A stretch of DNA of 64,000 nucleotides from positions 1 through 64,000 of the forward strand of contig NZ_FNGH01000018.1 in NCBI RefSeq assembly GCF_900102875.1. The letters run 5' to 3'. This DNA is from Franzmannia pantelleriensis (GTDB lineage: Bacteria; Pseudomonadota; Gammaproteobacteria; Pseudomonadales; Halomonadaceae). The notes under the pieces are model-generated. The model saw only the letters and a program-made list of their open reading frames with translations. It did not search any database and was not told where the DNA came from. Position numbers and translations under genes: made by a program. Shown in pieces: positions 49,403 to 58,548 of the stretch; the first letter of the stretch is position 1; each line of letters begins with the position of its first letter.

Positions 49403-50074
49403 ATGAGTGCCTACTTCATTACCGGCACCGATACCGATGCCGGCAAAACCCTGATCGCCAGTGGCCTGCTGACGCTGGCCCGGCGCCAGGGCCTGACCAC
49501 CCAGGGTCTCAAGCCGGTCGCCTCAGGCTGTGAGTCAACCCCTGCCGGCCTGCGCAACCGCGATGCCCTGGCCTTGCAGGCGGCGTCCAGCCCGCCGTTG
49601 CCCTATGACGAGATCAATCCCTTTGCCTTCGCGCCGGCCATCGCCCCGCACCTCGCCGCCCAGCAGGCCGGTACCACACTCAGCCTCGCCGCACTGGCCG
49701 AGCGGCTGACGCCACGGTTGGCGGAGGCACGCGACCTGACACTGATCGAGGGCGCCGGCGGCTGGCGGGTGCCGCTCAACGCCGACGAGGACCTCGCTGG
49801 ACTTGCGACGCTATTGCGGCTACCGGCCATTCTGGTTGTCGGTGTGCGCCTCGGCGCGATCAACCATGCCCGCCTGACACTGGAGGCGATTCGCCGTGAC
49901 GGGGTGCAGGTCGCCGGCTGGGTCGCCAACCGGGTCGATCCAGGGATGGACGCTGCCGAGGACAATCTGTCCAGCCTTACCCAGCAATTGGACGCCCCCT
50001 GCCTGGGCCGGGTCCCCTACCTGGCGCGCCCCACACCGTCCCAGGTCGCCGACCATGTCCAACTGCCGGAATAA
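49403..50074 (+). CDS. bioD: Dethiobiotin synthetase
   Basis: ATP-dependent ureido-ring closure. The 223-aa protein starts MSAYFITGTDTDAGKTLIAS (P-loop) and has GLKPVASGC, EGAGGWRVPL and VVGVRLGAINHARLT. The ATG follows AACGAGG. Last gene of the bio operon; bioA, which supplies its substrate DAPA, is not in the window. Confidence 0.97.
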   Translation: MSAYFITGTDTDAGKTLIASGLLTLARRQGLTTQGLKPVASGCESTPAGLRNRDALALQAASSPPLPYDEINPFAFAPAIAPHLAAQQAGTTLSLAALAERLTPRLAEARDLTLIEGAGGWRVPLNADEDLAGLATLLRLPAILVVGVRLGAINHARLTLEAIRRDGVQVAGWVANRVDPGMDAAEDNLSSLTQQLDAPCLGRVPYLARPTPSQVADHVQLPE

Positions 50075-50078
50075 CGCG

Positions 50079-50106
50079 TTGACTTGCTGGCGACCATCCG
50101 TAAAAT
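50079..50106 (+). promoter_or_regulatory. Promoter of tRNA-Leu
   Basis: TTGACT (50079-50084), 16 nt, TAAAAT (50101-50106), 34 nt before the tRNA. A GGGCGGC run follows the -10 box, in the position of a stringent discriminator. Confidence 0.6.
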
Positions 50107-50139
50107 ATGGGCGGCTTAGTCAGCACTGCTGCCAAGGCT

Positions 50140-50224
<85 letters not shown>

Positions 50225-50426
50225 ATCAACGATGTCAGTCATTGCCATCAGTGATGCGCTGCGAGCGCTTCCAGCCGTTTTACCTCCCCACGCAAGTCTC
50301 CGTGCCTGGCCATGGCTAGCGGCGCGCCAACCACCCTCATTGCAAGCGCCTATCTCATCGGAATACATGCATGGCATCGCACTGTATGATGAGCATGACA
50401 TCGCTATACTGATATCGTCGCAACGC

Positions 50427-50453
50427 TCAAGCTGGCGCCAGCACAGCCGATAT
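50427..50453 (+). promoter_or_regulatory. Sigma-28 (FliA) promoter of GGDEF-EAL gene 1
   Basis: TCAAGCTG, 11 nt, GCCGATAT, against the consensus TAAAGTTT-N11-GCCGATAA. It ends 43 nt before the predicted TTG start. Apart from this site, the 270-nt region between tRNA-Leu and the gene shows nothing recognisable. Confidence 0.7.
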
Positions 50454-50496
50454 CGACTCATATCGAGCATAGCGCTACGTTGAAAGGATCTTGCGA

Positions 50497-53316
50497 TTGA
50501 ATGACCTGGTGACCTCACACGATGTCTTTCGCCGCCTGGCCGACAGCTTGTCGATAGCCACCGATGACGGGTTCTTCGCGCAGCTGGCGACCGCACTTAG
50601 CGAGATCATGGGCGTGGATTACGTAATGATCGCGCAGGTCGACGACGACGGCCTTCATGCCACCACGCTGGCGCTGTGCGCACGAGGCAAGCTGGTCGAC
50701 AACATTCGCTATCCGCTGGCCGGCACGCCCTGCGAGCAGGTCACAGGACGTGCGCCATGCCACTTTTCACAGCATGTCTGCCAGCGTTTTCCCGATGACG
50801 CGCTACTCGCCGAGCTTGACGTCGAAGCCTACCTGGGCGTACCGATGTCTGCCCCCGATGGACGCACGCTGGGCCTGCTAGCCGCAATGCACTCGCATCC
50901 CATCAACACCTCGCGCCATGCCGAGGAGGTAATGCGCATTGCCGCTGCCCGCGCCGGTTCAGAGCTGGCTCGCCAGGAGAGCGACCATCACCACCGCCAG
51001 CAACTGTTGAGCACCAACCGAGCCCTCAAGCTGCTTAGCCGCTGCAACGAGGCGCTGATTCAGGCGGATCACGAGCAGCAGTTGCTGGAGGCGATCTGCC
51101 AGTTGGCCGTCGAGATCGGCGGCTACCGTATGGCCTGGGTGGGCTACGCCCAGCATGACGATGAGCGACGCATCGAGCCCCAGGCTTCAGCAGGCAATGT
51201 GCAAGGGTATCTCGACCAGATCAGCCTGAGCTGGTCGGCACAGCACCCAAACGGCAAGGGCCCGTCAGGCAGGACGGTGCGCAGCGGCAAGCCGGTCATC
51301 ATAAATGATCTGGCCAACGATCCAGGTTTCGTGCATTGGCGCGCGCTGGCCCTGCAGAATGGCTTTCACAGCATGATCTGCCTGCCGCTCAAGCGCGGCG
51401 GCCAGGTGTTCGGGATCCTCGCGCTTTATCAGTCGAACACACACCCGATCAGCGACGAGGAGCGCCAGCTGCTGTGTGAGCTGGCCGACAACCTGGCCTT
51501 CGGCATCGACACTCTGCGCCAGCGGATCGCCCAGCAGCGCATCCAGCGTGCCGTGCTCAAGATCGCCTCGGCGGTGTCGGCGCGCAGCGGCGAAGAGTTT
51601 CTCGACCAGTTGACGCATCATATGGCCGAAGCGCTGGACGCCGAGCTGGCTTTTATCGCGCGCCTCGACGAACGCGACTCGACACGCGCCAATACCCTGA
51701 CCATCGTTATCGATGGCCAGCGCCAGCCCAACTTCAGCTACACCCTGCCTGGTGCGCCCTGCGAGGACGTGCTGATCGAAGCCGAGTGCATCGTCCACGA
51801 TGAGGCCGGCAAGCGCCTGCCGGTAGAGGGCCGCGAGGCGCTCACCTGGGTACGCGCCTACGCCGGGCGCCGGCTGGACAACGCCGCCGGTGAGCCGATG
51901 GGGCTACTCGGCGTGATGTTCGCCGAGCCACTGCAGGATACCGAGCTGGTGAGCAGCGTGCTGCAGATCTTCGCCGCTGGCGTCGCTGCCGAACTGGAAC
52001 GCCAGGAAGACGAGACGCGTATCCGCCGCCTGGCCTATCGCGACCCGGGCACCGGCCTACCCAACCGCACCGCCTTCATGCAGCGCCTGGAGGGTGCCCT
52101 GGAAGCACCCGGCGGAGCGCGGCTGGGCCTGATGCTGCTCGATCTCAACCGCTTCAAGGACATCAACGATACCCTCGGCCACGACATCGGCGACAAGGTG
52201 CTGGCGGCGGTGGCCAACAGCTTCTCCGGTGCGTTAGTGGGCAACGAGTATCTGGCACGCCTGGGGGGCGACGAATTCGTGGTGCTGGCCGAGCCCAGCG
52301 ACGTTTATGCCATCACCCACACCGCCGAGCGCCTGCTACGCTCGCTGGCAGCGCCGCTGCAGCTCGACGAACAGGCCTTCGAGCTCGATGCCAGCATCGG
52401 TATCGCCTTCTACCCTGACGATGCCGGCAGCGCCCGTGAGCTGCTCAAGCATGCCGATATCGCCATGTATCAGGCCAAGCAGCAGGACGTCCCCTTCCGC
52501 TTCTTCGAAGAGCACATGGGCGCCGCCCTCGCCTCGCGGCTGGTGATGGCCAAGCGGCTGGCCGCGGCCTTGACCGACGGCGGCCTCAGCCTGCACTTCC
52601 AGCCACAGGTCGATCTGGCCAGCGGCTGCCTGGTAGGCGCCGAGGTACTGTGCCGCTGGCACGACGACGAACTCGGCACCGTGAGCCCGGCCGTGTTCAT
52701 ACCGCTGGCCGAGGAGCGTGGCATGATCGTGCCGCTCGGCAACTGGGTGATCGATGCCACCTGCCGCCAGCTCGCCGCCTGGCAGGCCGCAGGCCTTGTC
52801 ATGCCCGGCCAGTTGGCGATCAATGTCGCCTCGCGGCAGTTCGACGACAACCAGCTGATCGCCACCCTGCAACGCTGCTGCAGCAGGCATGGGGTTGCCG
52901 CCAGTCAACTGGGGCTAGAACTCACCGAAAGCGGCTTCATGAGCGACCCCGACCAGGCCGTGGCCATCACCGAAGCGCTCAAGCGACTCGGCTTCGGGCT
53001 CTCCATCGATGACTTCGGTACCGGCTACTCGTCGCTGGCCTATCTCAAGCGCTTCGCTGCCGACAAGATCAAGATCGACATGTCGTTCGTCGCCGATATG
53101 CTTCAAAGTGACAACGACCACACCATCGTTACCACCATCATTGCCATGGCACGCAGCCTGAAAATGGAAACGATCGCCGAGGGCGTCGAGCATGCCGAAC
53201 AGGCCGACGCCCTGCTGGCACTGGGCTGCCAGCAGGCGCAAGGCTATCACTTCAGCAAGCCGCTCACCGGCGAGCGCTTCGCCGAACGCTGGTTGGCCCC
53301 CATCCTGGTCAACTGA
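50497..53316 (+). CDS. GAF-GAF-GAF-GGDEF-EAL c-di-GMP turnover protein
   Basis: A 939-aa soluble signalling protein: three GAF-like sensor regions (about 10-160, 175-335, 345-500), GGDEF (about 515-670, ARLGGDEFVVLAEP intact) and EAL (about 690-935). EAL ligands are complete: AEVLCRW glutamate, NVASRQF, LELTESGF, IDDFGTGYSS, KIDMSF, AEGVE and AQGYHF. No RxxD inhibitory site precedes GGDEF. Both activities are possible. The start is TTG 50497, 8 nt after AAAGGA; the TTG at 50491 is too close and no ATG is in frame nearby. The preceding promoter places it in the flagellar late regulon. Confidence 0.88.
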   Translation: MNDLVTSHDVFRRLADSLSIATDDGFFAQLATALSEIMGVDYVMIAQVDDDGLHATTLALCARGKLVDNIRYPLAGTPCEQVTGRAPCHFSQHVCQRFPDDALLAELDVEAYLGVPMSAPDGRTLGLLAAMHSHPINTSRHAEEVMRIAAARAGSELARQESDHHHRQQLLSTNRALKLLSRCNEALIQADHEQQLLEAICQLAVEIGGYRMAWVGYAQHDDERRIEPQASAGNVQGYLDQISLSWSAQHPNGKGPSGRTVRSGKPVIINDLANDPGFVHWRALALQNGFHSMICLPLKRGGQVFGILALYQSNTHPISDEERQLLCELADNLAFGIDTLRQRIAQQRIQRAVLKIASAVSARSGEEFLDQLTHHMAEALDAELAFIARLDERDSTRANTLTIVIDGQRQPNFSYTLPGAPCEDVLIEAECIVHDEAGKRLPVEGREALTWVRAYAGRRLDNAAGEPMGLLGVMFAEPLQDTELVSSVLQIFAAGVAAELERQEDETRIRRLAYRDPGTGLPNRTAFMQRLEGALEAPGGARLGLMLLDLNRFKDINDTLGHDIGDKVLAAVANSFSGALVGNEYLARLGGDEFVVLAEPSDVYAITHTAERLLRSLAAPLQLDEQAFELDASIGIAFYPDDAGSARELLKHADIAMYQAKQQDVPFRFFEEHMGAALASRLVMAKRLAAALTDGGLSLHFQPQVDLASGCLVGAEVLCRWHDDELGTVSPAVFIPLAEERGMIVPLGNWVIDATCRQLAAWQAAGLVMPGQLAINVASRQFDDNQLIATLQRCCSRHGVAASQLGLELTESGFMSDPDQAVAITEALKRLGFGLSIDDFGTGYSSLAYLKRFAADKIKIDMSFVADMLQSDNDHTIVTTIIAMARSLKMETIAEGVEHAEQADALLALGCQQAQGYHFSKPLTGERFAERWLAPILVN

Positions 53317-53356
53317 GCGTCGGGCACGAGACTCAGCTCAGTGTTTCGCCCTCCTG

Positions 53357-53872
53357 CTACGTTGCGGGGCTCGGATTCAACTGCTCGAACTGTGCCAGCA
53401 GGTCATGTTCATTACCCTGGGTGGTGATATGGGCTACCAACGGCTTGCGATTACGCCCCATCCACTCGATCTCGTTACGCCCCTCGACCAGCGCGTGATT
53501 GGCCTCATCCGCCGTGACCGGGCACACCCCGTTGATCTTGAGAATCACCGCGCGCTCGCTGATATGCCCCTTCAACGGGCTGCCCTCACCAATCCGCAGT
53601 ACCCTCAGGCCACTGCACTGCAGTGACTCCTCGGCAAAATGCGTCTCCCACTCCTCATCGGATAGCTCATCATCCTGCACGAGATCATCGAGCTGTTGAT
53701 TGATGTGAGTACACAGCAGCGCGGCGCCAAACAGCGCCACGCTTAGCGCCCCGACCCCCAGCGTAGGCAGCCCGCCAACGCGCAACACCATCAAGGTGGT
53801 GACAGGCGCCGAGATCGCCGCAGCCCCCCATAGCACTATTCCCAGCAGCGTGCGCTCCCGATTAACGTCCAT
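53357..53872 (-). CDS. Membrane protein with PDZ-like domain
   Basis: A 171-aa protein with two N-terminal membrane segments (GIVLWGAAAISAPVTTLMVL and GVGALSVALFGAALLC), an acidic linker (LDDLVQDDELSDEEWETH) and a C-terminal region resembling PDZ (SGLRVLRIGEGSPLKG, ISERAVILKINGVCPV, EGRNEIEWMGRNRKPL). I infer a membrane-anchored PDZ scaffold; no protease is attached. Start ATG 53872 has GGGGAGAG upstream, and TATACT at 53886-53891 could be a -10 box. It converges on the GGDEF-EAL gene. Function unknown. Confidence 0.6.
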   Translation of the reverse strand: MDVNRERTLLGIVLWGAAAISAPVTTLMVLRVGGLPTLGVGALSVALFGAALLCTHINQQLDDLVQDDELSDEEWETHFAEESLQCSGLRVLRIGEGSPLKGHISERAVILKINGVCPVTADEANHALVEGRNEIEWMGRNRKPLVAHITTQGNEHDLLAQFEQLNPSPAT

Positions 53873-54061
53873 ACAGCTCTCCCCAAAGTATAGTTTTTAT
53901 GACCTTGAGTTGTAGCGCATTTGGCAGCCAAATCGTGTCAAGAGATGTGCACTAACGTTTCCTGATAGTGGCATATTGATGCCGGACGGTACTGGCCACG
54001 GGCAATCACCAGATCAATCACCGCACGGGCCATATCAAACGTATGTTTTACAATTGCAAAT

Positions 54062-54088
54062 TAAAGACTTATGCCAGGACGCCGATAA
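54062..54088 (+). promoter_or_regulatory. Sigma-28 (FliA) promoter of GGDEF-EAL gene 2
   Basis: TAAAGACT, 11 nt, GCCGATAA: the -10 box is exact and the -35 box agrees at its first five positions. Predicted transcripts start near 54095 and carry a long leader of about 165 nt including a C9 tract. The surrounding 387-nt region (53873-54259) is AT-rich and holds no gene. Confidence 0.8.
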
Positions 54089-54104
54089 TTCGGCCATAGG
54101 ACAT

Positions 54105-54113
54105 CCCCCCCCC
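54105..54113 (+). repeat. Homopolymeric C9 tract in the leader
   Basis: Nine consecutive C residues about 10 nt downstream of the predicted sigma-28 start site. Tracts of this length are prone to slippage; it lies in untranslated leader, so length change could affect leader structure but not reading frame. Confidence 0.8.
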
Positions 54114-54259
54114 AAATACCACCACCGAGAGACAGGGATTGTCCGTCGGCAGCTGCTTGGCGCACAACGATTGGACGTCCTTCTGACGGTAAAAATGTGT
54201 TACACCTGTGTATGGCTGAGCCCCAAGGCAAGGCCCACATGGACGCGGAGGCAGTGACC

Positions 54260-57200
54260 ATGCAGACCCCGCCGCTACCCGGCAATGAAACGCAACGTCT
54301 GCAGCACCTATGGCGCTACACCCTTCACGACCGCCGACGCGACGCGGCGCTCGATGAGGTGACGCGCCTGGCGGCAGAACTGTTGGATACCCCCATGGCG
54401 ACGCTGTCGCTGGTCGACGAACACTGTCAGTGGTTCAAGAGCTCGCAGGGCATGCCCGTCGATCAGACGCCTCGGGACATCTCCTTTTGTGCCCATAGCA
54501 TTCTTCAAAATGAGTTGATGGAAGTCGCCGACACCCATCTCGACCCACGCTTTGCCGCTAACCCACAGGTCACCGAGGCGCCCTTCGTGCGCTACTACCT
54601 GGGCGCCCCCCTGCTCACTCGCAACGGCCATGCCCTCGGTTCGCTATGCGTGCTCGACACTCAGCCCCGCGAGGCTAGTCAACAGCATAAGCAGATACTT
54701 ACCCTGCTGGCTCGACTGGTGATACAGCACTTCGAGCTGGGCCTGGACGCCCGCTTCATGACCGCCGTGGACGCTGCCAATATCGGCGTCTGGGAACTGG
54801 ATGTCGGCTCTGGCACCGCCTTCTGGAGCCGCGCCATCTATCGCCAGCTGGGGTTCGACGACACCCAGCCCAGCCAGGCTGAAGCCGCCATCGCCCGCTA
54901 TCATCCCGACGACCAGCCGCAGCTGCGGCGCTGCCTGCGCGACGCCTGCGAGCAGCAGCGTGGGTTCGAGGTGATTCTCAGGCTGATGGCGCCCGACGGT
55001 CGCTATGACTGGATGCAGCTCAACGGCGAGCCGCTGGTGGCCAATGGCGAAACGGTGCAGGTGCTCGGCACGGCGCGCAACGTCAACCGGCTCAAACGCA
55101 TCGAGCAGCGCCTGCAACAGCAGCACCAGCTCGACCAAGTGCTGGTCAAGGCGCAGTCATCGTTCATTTCCAGCGGCGACAGCCACCAGGCTTTTGCACT
55201 GCTTCTCGACGATATCCTGGCCCTGACCGAGAGCGAATTCGGCTTTATCGGTGAGGTATTCCATGGCCACGATGGCAAGCCCTATCTCAAGATTCAGTCG
55301 ATAACCGATGTCGCCTGGGATCAAGCCCCTCGAGCGATGCTCGACGCCGCCCCAGATGGCCTCGAGTTCCGTAATCTCGACAACCTGTTCGGCCATGCAC
55401 TACGCACTGGCCAGACGGTGATCAGCAATGCGCCCGCCAGCGACCCGCGCAAGGGCCAGCTGCCCACAGGGCACCCACCGCTGAAGAGCTTCCTTGGCCT
55501 ACCGATCAGCCTCGAAGGGCGGGTGGTTGCCATGCTGGGGCTAGCCAACCGCCCCGGCGGCTACGACGATGCGATGGTGGAATTCCTTACCCCGCTGCTC
55601 AGCACCGCCGCCCATTTGGTCGACACGCTGCGGGTAAGGCGCGAGCATCAGCGTAGTCAGCAGAGCATCGCGCGGTTGTCCCAGGTCGCCCAGCGCACCA
55701 GCAATAGCGTCTTCATCTGCGATGCCAACGACCGTATCGAGTGGGTCAATGAAGGATTCGAGCAGCTCAGCGGCTACTCCTTCCGGGAGGCCCATGGCAA
55801 GCGCCCGGGTCAGCTGCTACGCGGTCCGGCCACCGACCCCGAAGCCAACGCCCGCATCGAAGCGGCGCTGGCGCGCGGCGAAGGCTTCGAGGAAGAGGTC
55901 ATTCACTATCGCCGCGACGGCACCCCCTACTGGGTGCATATCCGCTGCGATGCCCTCTACGACGAGCAGGGTGAGCTGAGCGGCTTTATCGATATCCAGT
56001 CCGACATTAGCGAGCGCAAGGCCTTCGAGGAGCGCCTGAAGCTCGCCGCACGGGTCTACGACAATACCCAGGAAGGCATCCTGATTACCGATGCCGAGCA
56101 CCACGTGGTCGACGTCAACCCGGCCTGCTGTGACATTACCGGTTACACCCGTAACGAGATGATCGGCACCCATGCCACCCAGTTGAGCTCAAAAATACCT
56201 GGCGTCGCCGACGCCCAGGCGGTGATCGACCACCTGGCCGGCGGCGAGGACTGGCACGGCGAGTTTTCCGGGCGGCGCAAGAACGGCGAAAGCTACCCCG
56301 CCATGCTCTCGGTCTCGGCGGTCTACGACGACAGCGGCGAGTTGCTCAATCACGTGGCGGTGTTCTCGGACCTCACGCGCACCAAGCGCCACCACGAGGA
56401 GCTATTTCGCGCTGCCAACTTCGACAAGCTCACCGGGCTTGCCAACCGTGACCACCTGACCCAGAAGCTGCAGGATCTGCTCGACTACGCCGAGGGCTAC
56501 GACCAGTCACTGACGGTGTGCATGCTCGATCTCGACCGCTTCGGCAATATCAATCAGGTCTATGGTCACCAGCTGGCCGACCGGCTACTGGTGGCACTGG
56601 CCTCACGCCTGCAGGCGCTGATGGAGGAGCAGGGCAAGCTGGCGCGGGTCGGTGGCGACGAGTTCGCGCTGATCCTGCCCGAGTCGCATCAACGCCTCGA
56701 GTTTCTCGAACACCTCCGCGACGCTCTCGCCAAGCCGCTGATCGTCGACAATGAAACGCTCAGTGTCACCGCCAGCATCGGCGTCTCGACCTACCCTCAG
56801 GACGACAGCGACGCCGACATGCTGCTGCGCCACGCCACCCAGGCGATGTATCAGGCCAAGCAGCGCGGCGGTGACTGCTACCAGCTTTTCGATGCCGATC
56901 AGGACCTCCGCCTGCGCCGTCAGCGCGACCAGCTCAACCGGCTGGCAAGGGCACTCGATGACCAGGAGTTCGAGCTCTACTACCAGCCCCAGGTCGACCT
57001 TGCCCAGCAGCGGGTGGTGGGCGTCGAGGCGCTGATCCGCTGGCGCCATCCGCAACGCGGCCTATTAGCACCCGGCCATTTTCTGCCTCTGCTGGCCGGC
57101 ACCGAACTGGAGCAGGCCATCGACGAGTGGGTGTTGGAAACCGCGCTGCGACAGTCCGATGCCTGGCGACACGCCGGCATGGCACTGCCGATCAGCGTCA

Positions 57201-57709
57201 ACCTCAGCCCTCAGTCACTGGTGCGGCGCGAGTTCCTCGACGTCCTGGCCCATCTCATGCAGCAACACCCGCAGATAGGGCCCGGTGATATCAAGGTCGA
57301 GGTACTGGAATCCGCCGCGCTGGACGATATCGACGCGGCCATGCAGGTCATGGAAGGCTGTCAGGCGCTGGGCATCGAGCTGGCGCTGGACGACTTCGGC
57401 ACCGGCTACTCGTCGCTCTCCTACCTGCGCAACCTGCCCGTCGACCTGATCAAGATCGACCGCAGCTTCGTCTCACGGATGCTGGAGAGCGACGACGACC
57501 ACGCCATCGTCGAGAGCGTGATCTTCCTAGCCGGCAAGTTCAATCGTCCGGTACTCGCCGAAGGCGTGGAGAGCATGGCTCACGCCCGCGCACTGGGGGC
57601 ACTGGGCTGCCACCTGATGCAGGGTTACGGTATCGCCAGGCCGATGCCTGCTGCCGAGATTCCCGCCTGGCAGCGGTCTCAGTACGGCGCATGGGCCATT
57701 GGCCAATAA
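54260..57709 (+). CDS. GAF-PAS-GAF-PAS-PAS-GGDEF-EAL c-di-GMP turnover protein
   Basis: A 1149-aa soluble multi-sensor protein. In order: GAF (about 20-155, SLVDEHCQWFKSSQG, ISFCAHSIL), PAS (160-280), GAF (300-455), PAS (470-590), PAS (592-710), GGDEF (715-880, RVGGDEFALILP) and EAL (895-1140). EAL ligands are intact: VEALIRWRHP, SVNLSPQS, VEVLES, LDDFGTGYSS, IKIDRSF, AEGVES and MQGYGIA. It is therefore likely a functional phosphodiesterase with a possibly active cyclase. I choose ATG 54260 because GGAGG lies 8 nt upstream; GTG 54197, ATG 54212 and ATG 54239 are alternatives. It is preceded by a strong sigma-28 promoter. Confidence 0.9.
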   Translation: MQTPPLPGNETQRLQHLWRYTLHDRRRDAALDEVTRLAAELLDTPMATLSLVDEHCQWFKSSQGMPVDQTPRDISFCAHSILQNELMEVADTHLDPRFAANPQVTEAPFVRYYLGAPLLTRNGHALGSLCVLDTQPREASQQHKQILTLLARLVIQHFELGLDARFMTAVDAANIGVWELDVGSGTAFWSRAIYRQLGFDDTQPSQAEAAIARYHPDDQPQLRRCLRDACEQQRGFEVILRLMAPDGRYDWMQLNGEPLVANGETVQVLGTARNVNRLKRIEQRLQQQHQLDQVLVKAQSSFISSGDSHQAFALLLDDILALTESEFGFIGEVFHGHDGKPYLKIQSITDVAWDQAPRAMLDAAPDGLEFRNLDNLFGHALRTGQTVISNAPASDPRKGQLPTGHPPLKSFLGLPISLEGRVVAMLGLANRPGGYDDAMVEFLTPLLSTAAHLVDTLRVRREHQRSQQSIARLSQVAQRTSNSVFICDANDRIEWVNEGFEQLSGYSFREAHGKRPGQLLRGPATDPEANARIEAALARGEGFEEEVIHYRRDGTPYWVHIRCDALYDEQGELSGFIDIQSDISERKAFEERLKLAARVYDNTQEGILITDAEHHVVDVNPACCDITGYTRNEMIGTHATQLSSKIPGVADAQAVIDHLAGGEDWHGEFSGRRKNGESYPAMLSVSAVYDDSGELLNHVAVFSDLTRTKRHHEELFRAANFDKLTGLANRDHLTQKLQDLLDYAEGYDQSLTVCMLDLDRFGNINQVYGHQLADRLLVALASRLQALMEEQGKLARVGGDEFALILPESHQRLEFLEHLRDALAKPLIVDNETLSVTASIGVSTYPQDDSDADMLLRHATQAMYQAKQRGGDCYQLFDADQDLRLRRQRDQLNRLARALDDQEFELYYQPQVDLAQQRVVGVEALIRWRHPQRGLLAPGHFLPLLAGTELEQAIDEWVLETALRQSDAWRHAGMALPISVNLSPQSLVRREFLDVLAHLMQQHPQIGPGDIKVEVLESAALDDIDAAMQVMEGCQALGIELALDDFGTGYSSLSYLRNLPVDLIKIDRSFVSRMLESDDDHAIVESVIFLAGKFNRPVLAEGVESMAHARALGALGCHLMQGYGIARPMPAAEIPAWQRSQYGAWAIGQ

Positions 57710-57715
57710 CGACAG

Positions 57716-57738
57716 CGCCCAGGCACAGAGCCTGGGCG
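57716..57738. terminator. Hairpin between GGDEF-EAL gene 2 and the OMP gene
   Basis: A 9-bp perfect stem CGCCCAGGC/GCCTGGGCG with loop ACAGA, 6 nt after the stop codon, between converging genes. No T-tract follows on the plus strand. Confidence 0.5.
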
Positions 57739-57767
57739 GCAGGGTACCTTCCCGTTCCAGTCGGCCG

Positions 57768-58442
57768 TTAGAAGGTGTAGGACACCCCCACCACAGCGAC
57801 CGGATAGAACGGCAGCTTGTCGGCTTCATCCTTCAGGCGCTGCTCCTCGCGACGCAGGTCGCGGCGGAACTGGTCGCTTTGCGCCTCGTAGTTCTCTGAG
57901 GTGCTCAGCGATACGTCGATGCTGGTCGCCATCACTCCCAGCTCGGAAAACAGCCCAAAGCCCTGCCGATGCGATGAACGCCAGCCCAGGCCGGCATAAG
58001 GCTGCACGCCATCGGCGATGGTCAGCTTGCCGTGCACGCTGCCGATATCACTGGCGGCATAGGTCTGCCCATCGAACTCGAAGGTATCGTTGCGCTTGGA
58101 ACGGCCACTCACGTTAGCTTCCATATCCGGCAGCATGGCGCCGGCGGTAAGGTAGAAACGCCCGGCAAACGGATAATAGTCGAACTTGATGGCCCCAGCG
58201 GAGATATCCAGGTCGCCATCGTAGTCGACATCGTCGGTGTCGAAATCGCCGCTCCAGCTCAAGCCGCCGGCGTACTGGGCGGTCACCCCCATGCGCTCAT
58301 GAAAGCGCCATGACACCTCGGCCCCGACCCCGGTGGTGCCCGCCAGCACGCCAACACTGTAGCGATCCTCGAAGGCCTGAGCGCTACTTGCGCCCGCACC
58401 CAACAGCAGCGCCGCCATGCCGGCAGTAATCGACTTATACAT
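57768..58442 (-). CDS. Outer-membrane beta-barrel protein, sigma-28 controlled
   Basis: A 224-aa protein with a signal peptide (MAALLLGAGASSAQA), alternating amphipathic strands rich in aromatic ends (YSVGVLAGTTGVGAEVSWRF, AIKFDYYPFAGRFYLTAGA, VQPYAGLGW) and a C-terminal VAVVGVSYTF, the canonical outer-membrane signal ending in Phe. About eight strands fit an OmpA/OmpW-like barrel. A charged helical segment (FRRDLRREEQRLKDEADK) precedes the last strand. The upstream promoter matches sigma-28, which is unusual for a porin-like protein and suggests a flagellum-associated role. No specific function recognised. Confidence 0.8.
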   Translation of the reverse strand: MYKSITAGMAALLLGAGASSAQAFEDRYSVGVLAGTTGVGAEVSWRFHERMGVTAQYAGGLSWSGDFDTDDVDYDGDLDISAGAIKFDYYPFAGRFYLTAGAMLPDMEANVSGRSKRNDTFEFDGQTYAASDIGSVHGKLTIADGVQPYAGLGWRSSHRQGFGLFSELGVMATSIDVSLSTSENYEAQSDQFRRDLRREEQRLKDEADKLPFYPVAVVGVSYTF

Positions 58443-58496
58443 TATGAATATCCCTTGCGTAATGATCCGATGCGGGCTTCATACCCCGCCAGAGTG

Positions 58497-58523
58497 CTAT
58501 CGGCAACCGCTCGCTTATCTTTA
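58497..58523 (-). promoter_or_regulatory. Sigma-28 (FliA) promoter of the OMP gene
   Basis: On the minus strand: TAAAGATA, 11 nt, GCCGATAG. It ends 54 nt before the OMP ATG. The -35 box agrees with consensus at its first five positions. Confidence 0.75.
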
Positions 58524-58548
58524 ATACATCAACCTAATCAGAGGGATA

